Shown here in pieces: positions 24,656 through 33,848 of a stretch of 64,000 nt of DNA. Each line of letters begins with the position of its first letter. The stretch's first letter is position 1. A model generated the notes under the pieces. It was not told the origin of the DNA and searched no databases. It worked only from the letters and a program-made list of their open reading frames with translations. Origin of the DNA: Hydractinia symbiolongicarpus. Lineage: Eukaryota > Cnidaria > Hydrozoa > Anthoathecata > Hydractiniidae. The stretch is from NCBI RefSeq assembly GCF_029227915.1, contig NC_079879.1:30384501-30448500 (forward strand), in the 5' to 3' direction. Made by a program: the position numbers and the translations under genes.

Positions 24656-26383
24656 CTACTTTTCATTTATTTTTCCTTCCAATGCTATGTTTTTTTCTGT
24701 CAATGTCAACTTCTCTGTGTATTCTTGATGTAAAGGTATATTAATTGTTTTTGTCTATGAAAGTTTGTAATTCTAGTGAATGTAAGTCATTAATTTGAGT
24801 GGCACAATAAATCCTACGTAATCTGGTATTGTGAGAAAAGAGAAATGTTTTTTAACCAAGAAGGTCCAAGCAGTGGTAGCGGTGGCAAGAAAAACAAATA
24901 TTAAAAAAGCAATATCTGGGGCTACATGACATTTTAACCAAAAGTGAATATGTCATTGGGAATTTTTTCTGAAAATCTTCCATTAGGTCCATCTTGTAAA
25001 AGTACCTCAGGTCCTTTTGATAATGTTAGACAATTCTGTAATATACTTCGAAGGGTGACTTTGGCTGAGTCAATGAAATTAAAAGCACTGTTTTACATTT
25101 CAATAATATGTTGGGTGAGTTCAGAAGTCAGCTAAAAAATGCAAATTTCATTAAAATAACCTCCAGGGTGCCTTTGTACTATCAGGGACAACCATAACTT
25201 CGAATATCATGCCAAATTAGGGTAGTAGCTTAATTAGGCCTTTTCCAATAAACTACTTAAGAGATCTTCTCCTATCTAGATATTCGTTCTCTTCCTTTAC
25301 TGTTATCTCAACAACCATGTCTAGTCGCACCATCCTTTTTTGAGTTTGGTTGCTTGTTAAGTTATCTTTGTTCAAGCAAAATTTTATATAACTAGTCGTT
25401 AGACCATGGAAAATCCATGGGTTCGCCCATCCTTTTTATACCGCATTGCGTGCTTCTCGCTATTGCGCAGCTAAGCTACCATTTTGCGTGACAGACAGAC
25501 AGATGTATACGGGTATTATAATATTGATTTGCTTTGAAAGACTAAAAATGATATGGCATGTCTTTACATAGGCTGTTCTGAAGATTTGACAGGGCTATTT
25601 GGGCTAGCTATGTGCAACATTGTTGTGAATATCCAGTAAGAAATTACCCTTTTTTCCAGAAGCAACTGTAGCTAACCATAAAACAAAGGACCCGAAACAC
25701 AGTGTGTATGTTTGTAAATCAGGACAAACTAAACGCTATGTCTTCTGACAACTTAAATAAATAAAAATATATTTGGGGCATCGAAATTAGGTTTCATAGA
25801 ATGTTTTTAACTAAAAAATTGTTGTGACAATGAAACGGAACAATGATATGCAGCAAAAAACATGTTGATAGACTAATTAGGAGAGATAAATGGCTTAAAT
25901 ATCCTAGTGGCCCTGTTAGTGGTTACAAACAACCGTTGTGCTTCGTGCATAAAATCAGGCTTCATTTCCTCTTAGTGGCATTCAATATCAAGTGAATTTT
26001 ACCATAGCTTTGGGTTAACTAAAGACATGTGGGGGAATTAGGGAGATGGCACACCACTGTGTGCACCGTTGGATGTTGTGGGGAGTCGTGTCTGTCAAAT
26101 ACAAATATTAGAAGTTCATATTCTGGAGCACCCATGCAGAATATAGCTAAAACCTAGTTAGGGGTGCATTTCATGATTATATATCTAGAGACAAAAAGTC
26201 CTTCATAGCAAACCTCCTTTTCAATTTTAGACTACATTAAAAATTGAGAATCAAGGATGACAAGCGAAGAGACATCGTGTAGCTCTGGAACTGGTCACGG
26301 CGTCAGTTTAGTCACGTGCGTTGTTGTTTATAGTATTTGGGGCGATGACTTTTATTTTACAAAAAAAAAAAAAAGAAAAGAAA
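24656..26383. other. Intergenic region with repeat debris
   Basis: No confident gene. At about 25390-25530 a repeat-like block with CCATGGAAAATCCATGG, GACAGACAGACAGA and ATACGGGTATTATAATATTG resembles the end of a non-LTR element. A plus-strand frame at 24953-25117 followed by GTGAGT is exon-like but matches nothing I know. Confidence 0.45.
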
Positions 26384-26740
26384 ATGGCGCCCACAAATAT
26401 TAGGAAAAAGAACCATGTGGTAAAGGGGAAACCAAAATCCGGCAGGGTTTGGAAAAGCGAAGGCAGGAAGAAATCAACTATTATCAATGTTAAATCCTTA
26501 CATACATCGTGGGAAAAGCGAAAAAAAGAAAGGGCCGAGAAGATGTCCGTAAAGCAATTTCAAATGGAAATTAAAAAGGCAGCCAGTGAAGAAAAGGAAA
26601 AAAGAAGATTACGAGCAGAGGAAAACAAAAAAAGAAGAGAGGAGAACATTAAAAACGCCGAAATTGTCCAAAAGATAACAAACTCGGCAAAATTAAAAAG
26701 AATGAAAAAGAAGCAACTTCGGCAAATTAAAAAACGTTAG
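26384..26740 (+). CDS. CCDC86: CCDC86/Cgr1-family nucleolar protein, single exon
   Basis: A 118-aa lysine/arginine-rich protein. KGKPKSGRVWK near the N-terminus, LHTSWEKRKKERAEK, then a long charged helix with RRREEN-type repeats, and VQKITNSAKLKRMKKKQLR at the C-terminus match the conserved core of CCDC86 (cyclon) and yeast Cgr1, which act in nucleolar pre-rRNA processing (established family knowledge). Vertebrate CCDC86 has a long disordered N-terminus that is absent here; the length is close to fungal Cgr1 (about 120 aa). Start: ATG 26384, right after an A-rich tract; an upstream in-frame ATG at 26345 would add a lysine run from that tract and is less likely. No intron is needed. Confidence 0.9.
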   Translation: MAPTNIRKKNHVVKGKPKSGRVWKSEGRKKSTIINVKSLHTSWEKRKKERAEKMSVKQFQMEIKKAASEEKEKRRLRAEENKKRREENIKNAEIVQKITNSAKLKRMKKKQLRQIKKR

Positions 26741-27427
26741 TTGCTGGCTAACTTTTTAATGATAATGGCTTTTCCTTTTTTGTAGCACAGTCTCTGATAC
26801 TCTAGTTCAAAACATAACATGCTAGCTAATGAACTAGCTCGCTAAATATACAGCTATAATATTATACATCATGAAACCAGAGAGGAGGAGATACAGTATA
26901 CTAGGTATTTAATCTATGAATACTATAACGAAAATGGTTTGGTGACAGCACGGTTGGACAAGATTCGTATATTTAGCTCTGTACACTTTATTTCAAGGGG
27001 TGATTTTTATAAAAAAAAAATAGAATTTTTGTAATAAACATTTTATTTCTGCAAGAAATTATAAAATTATATGAAATCTTTTCATATTTATCAATTCGGT
27101 TAGCTATACTTTGCCTTGCCTTTGTGATGATTTTGACAAATTACATTTAATTTACCTATTTAAAATTTTACTAGGAGAGGAAAAACCGAGCTTAAATGGG
27201 AAAGAATACAAAAATGTAAAAATTGGAGTATTATTATGATGAGTAATCCTTAGTTAGCATATTTTCCTTAAATATGTAATGCAATAATTTTCTAAAACAA
27301 AATATTTACTCAAAATGTGATAAAAGTTTCAGCTCGAAAATTTAACGTTATTTGAAGTTATTTCTGTGAATTGAGCAAATTCAAAAAGACTGAATATAGT
27401 TTGAAAAAGCTAAACCCCATTTTACTA
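26741..27427. other. Spacer between CCDC86 and pogo-like transposon
   Basis: AT-rich sequence, no gene recognised. It holds the CCDC86 3' flank. Confidence 0.5.
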
Positions 27428-27723
27428 CCTAATCGGACAAATTTTCGCGCGGATTTAATTTCGCGAGGTCAAATAAATCGTATTTCGCGAGGATTTAATT
27501 TCGCGAATTTAGTCTTTTCAAAAATTTCGCGAGGATTTAATTTCGCGAATTCAGGCTTTCTAAAAATTACGCGAGGATTTAATTTCGCGAATTCTGTCTT
27601 AACTTAAAACAAATTTTCACGAAACATTTGAATATCGTAAAAATTGTAAAGGAAAGAAAATGATTTATTGTCATCAGTGTCAAGAATCATGCTTTTTCTT
27701 CCGAGTTACAAGTCAAAATCTAT

Positions 27724-28955
27724 TTACAAATCATCTTCGTCATCAAAAACATCAAAAAAATTTCTATCTTCATCCTCTTCATTTTCTTCGACCCATTCTT
27801 CTTCGTCGCTTTCGTCTTCGATCCCGTAATCACTGACGTATTTTGAAGCTGTTGACAAACCAGAAGAATTGACAGCTTGAACATTAGGTTCTTCGTCTAA
27901 CATTGGGTCGATGTCGTTAAACGGATCAAGGCTTGGTAAACCGGACATACCCTTGGCTACAGCATCCTTTATACCTGCTACTTGCCAACCCTTCAAGCAC
28001 ACCTGTTTCCCATCATCCGACGTCATTTCATTGTACATCTCAATAAGCCATTTCGCGTGTAACGGTTTGACAATCGAAAGCTTTAGTGATACTTCAATCG
28101 TTTCGAGCTCTTGAACTTATCCATAGCTTGGGTGATTTGATCTGCGTACCAGGTGGTAAACTTCTATTTCATCATGCGTTTAACATAGCCATTTGGGCCT
28201 CCTTGGACGTCAAGAGGTTGGAAGAGGTATGTGAAATTGGCAGGAACGCTCTCTAGCAATACATGGTTGTCAGACAATACCTTCAAGACAGGACCGGTCA
28301 TTTGCCCTTTAAAGACATCCATAATCATTAAAGCCGACTGATCTTTCTCCAATCCCAGCCTCTCTCGCTCTTTCTTGACGTACGGAACAATTATTTCATT
28401 CAACAGCTTAATTGATTCCTCTTCATTACTATAATGTTTGGGGTTCGCACTAAGTGAAAACGACGATGGAAAGTTTACTCTAGGGAGGCTTTGTAGTGTT
28501 TCCCCTCCATATATCAACTGTATTGGCAAAAATTTACCATCCAATGTTATTGTGAAGGTCGCGGTAATCATTCTTTTATCGCTCGAACCTTTAATTGGAA
28601 CAGTTTTTGATCCTTTTTGTGCTAACGTTTTGTTGGATACGGGTACGTATTTTGAAGGCGTTTGATCCAGATTGAGAACAAGTGATGGTGGGATATTGTT
28701 TTCCTCGATCTTTCGGACAATTCCATGTAAATATGAAGTTTCAAGCTCTTATCGAAGTGCTTCAGGAATAGGGACTTTCCCTGTTGTACCGAATCTTTTG
28801 ACAAAGCCCATCCTTCGAAACAAGCTTTGTGCCCAGTGTGAATGGCTGAGATCAATATGATCGAGATTCATCTCGGGATGACGTTTTATTAATGCTTTTG
28901 CGACTGACTCGGCGATTCCCCAAGTGATAACTCCTCCTCTTCCGCGTACAGCCTA
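27724..28955 (-). pseudogene. Pogo/Tigger-type DDE transposase, broken
   Basis: Read from 28955 down. The first part after a TTTTTAG acceptor-like site is a CENPB-type DNA-binding region ending HWAQSLFRRMGFVKR. The DDE domain follows: LVLNLDQTPSKYVP (first Asp), SALMIMDVFKGQMTGPV (second Asp), and YLFQPLDVQGGPNGYVKRMM (third Asp). An acidic tail ends FFDVFDDEDDL. It is inactive as it stands: in-frame stops occur near 28753 and 28165, and the C-terminal tail is in another frame. The N-terminal part beyond 28955 is not visible as a clean frame. In this family the enzyme excises and inserts the element at TA. Confidence 0.85.
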
Positions 28956-29033
28956 AAAAGTAAAAAATTATGAAATAGCCACGCAGGCGTGAACCATCTC
29001 AGCCGGCCTACGATTTACTCCTACGTGATTGTC

Positions 29034-29120
29034 ACTTTTTGAGACAAAAAGGCAAAATTCTAGGCAAAGTATTTACTCCTACATGATTGCCTAGAATTTT
29101 GCCTTTTTGTCTCAAAAAGT
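29034..29120. repeat. Perfect 33-bp inverted repeat at transposon centre
   Basis: 29034-29066 and 29088-29120 are exact reverse complements (ACTTTTTGAGACAAAAAGGC and on) around a 21-base loop. A near-copy of that loop, ATTTACTCCTACGTGATTG, also precedes the left arm at 29013-29031. It lies between the divergent transposase and HIRAN-like ORFs, where a shared promoter would be. Confidence 0.9.
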
Positions 29121-29185
29121 ATATGCTTCTACCTCTATCGATAATCTTAGGTCTCAGCCTATTTCAATTTCATTTTTAAGAAATT

Positions 29186-29650
29186 TTGAGAAATCTTTTC
29201 ACACCTCGCGGGCATACTTACCAAGTTAGACCTTGTCCTAATGCTAAGAAAGACATCAAAAATAATGAAACAGTTGGTCATTTACCAAGGAAAATTTCTC
29301 GCCCTACCAAATATCTTTTGGATAGAGGGGCTACGGTTGTGGCAAAGCTGACAGCCACCCACTACAGAAGATTGCCTCTATTTCAAGGAGGTCTTGAAAT
29401 TGCCTGCGAAATAACAGTTTCGATGCCTGGAAGTATCAAGGGGCACATGCTTCTTCGACGCTACCAAGATATGGTGGATGAATTATATTGTCAACCAAAG
29501 AATGAGGTCACCATGGGTTCGTTTCTTGAGAACAATGTTGGCCGTACCGAACCAGCCAGAGCAAAAAAACGCAAATGCGTTAAAAAAAACAGTACAACCA
29601 ACAGCAGGGAGCAAAGACATCCGAAACTTTTTTCAAAAGAGATAAAATAA
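29186..29650 (+). CDS. HIRAN-like domain protein carried by pogo-like element
   Basis: A 154-aa frame. VGHLPRKISRPTKYLLDRGA followed by GGLEIACEITVSMPG and later YCQPKNEVTMGSF resembles the second half of HIRAN-like proteins common beside cnidarian transposons (VGHxPRxISR ... QGGLEIPC); the similarity is from recall. HIRAN domains bind DNA 3' ends in some helicases (family knowledge), but no helicase part is here. The expected N-terminal half is missing from this frame; the 33-bp inverted repeat just upstream may have replaced it, or an upstream exon exists. A lysine-rich tail (RAKKRKCVKK) could be nuclear targeting. The named start is simply the first start codon of the frame. Function in transposition is unproven. 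Confidence 0.55.
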   Translation: MRNLFTPRGHTYQVRPCPNAKKDIKNNETVGHLPRKISRPTKYLLDRGATVVAKLTATHYRRLPLFQGGLEIACEITVSMPGSIKGHMLLRRYQDMVDELYCQPKNEVTMGSFLENNVGRTEPARAKKRKCVKKNSTTNSREQRHPKLFSKEIK

Positions 29651-29975
29651 TATTATTTACCGTATTTTTTAACGAATTTTGTTTGTAAGTTTTACATAGA
29701 AAAAAATAATCGAGAACAAAACATTTCACGAGTATTAATTTTCGCGATGGTACAAATTAAAAAATAATTCGCGAGGATTTAATTTCGCGAATTCAGGCTT
29801 TCTAAATATTTCGCACGGATTTAATTTCGCGATTTGACTGTTTGCAAATATTTCGCGGGGATTTAATTTCGCGAATTTGGGAAAAATTCGCGAAAACCGC
29901 GAAAATTTCTCCGCGCGAAAATTTGCCCGATTAAGGTATAACAATGTATTTTTTTAACTTAAACACTGATCTAGG

Positions 29976-32761
29976 CAACCTCGTCCCCAGGGCATCTTGT
30001 ATCTTTTCTGACCCTGGGACGGCGATACGAACATGGCCCTGGAGGAGGCTGGTCCGATATGAAACCTGATTGGCGCGGATATGTCAAATAATTATTGCGT
30101 CATACAAAACATTTTGGCGAGGCGGCGAGTCTGTGACCAACAGGAGGAAGCTGTTCGTTTTAAAATGGCGGAGGTGTATCAGCAGTATCAAGTTTTTTTT
30201 AAAGTGAAAAATTTAATAAAAAGCATTACTAAGCAATGAGAGTATAAAATAAGACATCATAAAGTAATACTGCTTACATGACAATATTTCAATAGCTGGG
30301 AATGTTTAATAAAGCTAGAAAAGTTGTTAGCTAGCACACTATACCTAACACACTATCAAGGTAAGAACAAAAGAAAGAAACTCAATTTGTTTCCAAGTGG
30401 CCAGGTTTGATTTACAGCTTTTTGCAAAGACTGACGTTGCATAAAATTGCCGCCCATGTCCTTTATAGACAAAATAATTTTGCACAAAGTATCGAAAATG
30501 TTTTTTTTTACAAAATATATATACATTACGTTTTAAATTATATCAGGTTGTTATTAGTTGGCATGTTTTATTACCTTATATGCTTTGGTTACTATAAAAG
30601 ATATAAAAAGCCAATAGGTTAACCGTCGGAGCCATTTTATCATTGAATGCACATTTATCCGGCCTAATTCAAGAAAATTCAAATTGCCAATGCTTCAGTA
30701 AAAAAATAAAGTTATTGACTTGAAACTTGTTAAGGAGTACCTTTAAACCTATCTGATAAAATATAAAATTACACCAGGCATGAAAAATTTAAAAAGCCAT
30801 TTTGAGGAAGAGAAAAAGGTAGGAAGATTTTCTTAAACTGATTCTTGCTAGGCCTTTTTTAACACGCTATGAAGAAATTTCAGAAAATCGAACTTAATCA
30901 AATTTTATTGAGCGCTCAATTAGGCATATGGTTAAATCCAGGATGTATTGAAGATGGTGGTAGATATTTAACAGCTCACCACTGTGATATATTATCTCAA
31001 GAGTTTTAATACAAATTACAAAGCAGTGAACATAAAAAATCACAAAAAAAGTCTAAACCGAGTATATAGTTTATAAAGCGTCCCATAACTTCAGTAAAAA
31101 ATAAAATATTGACTTGAGATTTGGTATGATATGGTTTTAGATTGGTTTGATGAAATTGAGCCAAAAAATAGTTCTATTATCATCATACATTCTGAGTTTC
31201 AGAATTTAGCCCTTTTCAAAGACGCCGATAAGCCGTTTTGACAGCATATCAATTTTGACCAAGATACATATTCAGAAAATTTTAAAAGCTATTCTAAACC
31301 TCAGAAATGTCAGATAAGATTCAACCTAAAATTATGCTAGTAAACAAAAAATTTAGTTGCAAGGAATGTCTCTTTGCTGACATCTTTTTGTGATAGGATG
31401 CTCTTATGAGAATACTGAATTAATCTTCACGGTTAGCTAGTTTGGCATTTTAAATATTTTCCAAGCAGAATGATAACAATAAATAGATGTATATATCAAT
31501 AAAAATCGATTTTTGAACAGCAGCAGAATTTTGATGAGCTCTAAAAAGTGCGAATTTATGAAACTAATTTTGGTCCAAAATCCCCAAAATAATTTCCTCA
31601 AAAAATTATTCCCGAAACATTTTTTTCTCAAGGTAGCAATACTTTGCTGTTCGTAAAGTCGTATATCAATTCTTTCTAAACTATTAAGGCAGTGATACAT
31701 TAAATCGAGAAAACAGATCACACGCAGACTTGTCGTTCTCGATTTTCAAACCAGCATAATGCTTTTGATAAAAATTTTGAATTATTTATGTTTTAAACAG
31801 AAAAAACCTTGTTTTTGTATAAATTAGATGCAAATTAAGTGTATATACAAAATAAATGTGAGCTTGCTGAGTAAAAAATAAAAAAGCTGCAAGGCGTTTT
31901 AAAACATGTCATTAAGAAAAGAAAAAGCAGAATTTATCAGTAATGGGTGGCTTTTTGGAAATGTTAAGGCCACAAATGTAAAAGAAAAAAATACTTCTAA
32001 AGTAAATACTCTTCTGAAGCCTTTTTCACCCAATATAACTGCAAGCAGTGAGTCCACCATAGTTGAATTCAGTTTCAGCTAAGTATTGTTTAAATACAGC
32101 AAAATCTTTGTCATCATATAAAAGCAGTAATGCAGACACAGATATGAACTCACGGTAAATGAGAATTCTAAAGTTCAGCCAAAATGAATAAAAAATGTAA
32201 ATGTTAATATGAGGTTAAATTTCTGCCTAGCTACTTTCAGTCGGGCACCTAGAATGATACGAACATTTGAAAATTATGTAGCCATATCTGCACCTTAGAG
32301 AACCAACGAAGTGCTATGTTCAGATGGGCAAATCATTTACTAATTTCCAAGTTTCCCCTAGCTACAAGTTTTGCAACCCAGTGCTTGCTAGTCAACCAAT
32401 TCAGTGAAATACACATAACTAAATTGCTTGAATTTCTTCAAGTAAACAGCAGCCTAAATAACATTATTGTATATTTATACATTTACACAAAACAATCAAG
32501 GGCAATATGCGAGAAGTTTGTGTGTTGCGATGAGAGGAATCAAAACAAACTCGCCGCACGCATCTGTGACGTAAAAGGCCGATCTCGCTTAGCTCTGCAA
32601 GGTTATATTAAAACTTTGGTACATTGAGACAAATCTCATTAAATATTACACACAGAAATACTGTGTATTGGAGGGTCACGTGACGAGGCCTCCTCCAGGG
32701 CCATGTTCGTATCGCCGTCCCAGGGTCAGAAAAGATACAAGATGCCCTGGGGACGAGGTTG
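29976..32761. mobile_element. Non-autonomous DNA transposon with perfect 74-bp TIRs
   Basis: 29976-30049 and 32688-32761 are exact 74-bp inverted repeats starting CAACCTCGTCCCCAGGGCAT. The sequence TGATCTAGG flanks both ends (29967-29975 and 32762-32770), a 9-bp (or 8-bp) target-site duplication, so the borders are firm. The 2.6-kb interior is AT-rich with no frame above about 100 aa and no recognisable transposase, so the element depends on an enzyme from elsewhere. TSD length suggests hAT, P or Mutator-type; the family is not settled. CTCGTCCC ends are familiar in cnidarian repeats. Confidence 0.9.
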
Positions 32762-32859
32762 TGATCTAGGATTTTGAAGCATCTTAAAATACGGTTGGAA
32801 ATTTTGTTGGAAACTTTAAATATTCTTTATAAAAAAGAGGCATGTTAAAGTTTTGAGTC

Positions 32860-33425
32860 CAAAAACTCGCGAAATTTTTTGGATAAATTTTTGCGAATCT
32901 ACAAATTAAAAAATTTTCGCGAGATAAACTTTCGCGAAATCTGAAATTGGAAAGTTTTGGCGAGATAAAATTTCGCGATTCGTGATTTTTTATGTTCTTA
33001 TAAAAAAAGTGGCCTATATTTGTTATGTATGTAAATATATTTGTTATAATGGTATGTAAAAACTTCTATTTACAAATTGGTTTCATCGTCAAAATCACAA
33101 AACAGATCAAACACATTTCTAGGCTCGTCTTCTTTCGGCTCCCACGCATCGTCGTCATCGTCTTCTTCGCCACATTTGAAACACCGTCGCTTTTGTTTAT
33201 TTCTAAGTTTATTCCAATCTCGTTCCCAGCGCTAGTTGTATTGGGAGGGCAAGCCGAGTGAGGGCGACTCAAAAATAACTTTTAAAACCAGCATTTTTTT
33301 AAAAAAATTTGGTGGATAAACTTATAAACTTTCGCGAATGGCCATTTGAAAGTTTCGCGAGACAAAGTATCGCGAAATTCGCTAAAGTTTCTCTCGCGAA
33401 AGTTTCTTCGAATAAAGTAGCTGAT
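32860..33425. mobile_element. MITE-like element related to pogo family
   Basis: Dense copies of TTCGCGA-type motifs flank a short core: AAATTTTCGCGAGATAAACT at about 32912-32931 and TTTCGCGAGACAAAGTATCG at about 33353-33372. The core keeps only the end of a pogo-like transposase (next entry). Exact ends are unclear because the outer TIRs do not align cleanly. Older decayed relatives lie at about 45150-45250 and 60480-60985. Confidence 0.6.
33070..33190 (-). pseudogene. Remnant C-terminal tail of pogo-like transposase
   Basis: The minus strand reads an acidic tail with EEDDDDDAWEPKEDE and RNVFDLFCDFDDETNL then stop, parallel to RNFFDVFDDEDDL at the end of the transposase at 27.7 kb. Nothing of the catalytic domain remains, so this is an internal-deletion derivative. 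Confidence 0.6.
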
Positions 33426-33548
33426 CTTAACATGCGCTTATGTCTTTTTATTTCTTAAAGAATTCTATATCATAATAATGTTTTTTATGATTAATATTAA
33501 TATTTGTTTTACTTGTAGTAAGAAGTTGCTGAACTAATTCAAACCATC

Positions 33549-33643
33549 CTCGTCCCTAGGGCTTGTTTCACTATGTCAAAACCGCTAGCGCTTACTTGAT
33601 GGACTCAATGTCAAAAAGCAAGAACCCCTTGGGACGAGATTAA
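33549..33643. mobile_element. Short CTCGTCCC-ended MITE
   Basis: About 95 bp starting CCTCGTCCCTAGGG and ending CCCCTTGGGACGAG, so the ends are inverted copies of the motif that also begins the TIR of the 2.8-kb element (CCTCGTCCCCAGGG). Probably a small non-autonomous relative. Confidence 0.6.
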
Positions 33644-33848
33644 ATTCAGACAACACAACACGACCATGCTTTTCAGATGCCATCTTTAAATTATTTTTAA
33701 AATATTCTGTTATCTGATTGTTATTTCTCTGCTGACTTAAGTCTTTTAAAACTTGACGATCGCTTACCGTTTGACATAGAAACCACTTTTCGTCAACAGC
33801 TAATATTTTCGCTGCGCGCAGCGATGACATTTCTTTCTTTTCGCTCAT
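33585..33848 (-). CDS. Hypothetical short ORF, head to head with NKAPD1-like gene
   Basis: An 87-aa frame starting MSEKKEMSSLRAAKILAVDE. The first roughly 65 residues have ordinary protein-like composition, but the last 20 (NLVPRGSCFLTL...) are translated from the MITE at 33549-33643. Its start overlaps the start of the plus-strand gene by about 25 bases. It could be a first exon of a real divergent gene, or chance. No family recognised. Confidence 0.25.
   Translation of the reverse strand: MSEKKEMSSLRAAKILAVDEKWFLCQTVSDRQVLKDLSQQRNNNQITEYFKNNLKMASEKHGRVVLSEFNLVPRGSCFLTLSPSSKR

Larger units (their letters stand above)
27428..29936. mobile_element. Pogo-like DNA transposon, full length but decayed
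   Basis: About 2.5 kb bounded by imperfect TIRs of about 25 bp: CCTAATCGGACAAATTTTCG at the left and the reverse complement of CCTTAATCGGGCAAATTTTC at the right (29911-29936), with TA on both outer sides as expected for the Tc1/mariner/pogo superfamily. Inside each TIR lie several direct copies of a roughly 50-bp unit containing GAGGATTTAATTTCGCGAAT (27450-27600 and 29765-29880). The core holds a pogo-type DDE transposase on the minus strand and a HIRAN-like ORF on the plus strand, transcribed away from each other. Confidence 0.85.

Noticed and set aside
26321-26383. Longer N-terminus for CCDC86
   Set aside because: It needs a non-ATG start or an ATG read through a run of As; the family match begins at the ATG at 26384.
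33066-33261. Plus-strand ORF of 78 aa at 33.0-33.3 kb
   Set aside because: It is the antisense of the acidic transposase tail within a MITE.
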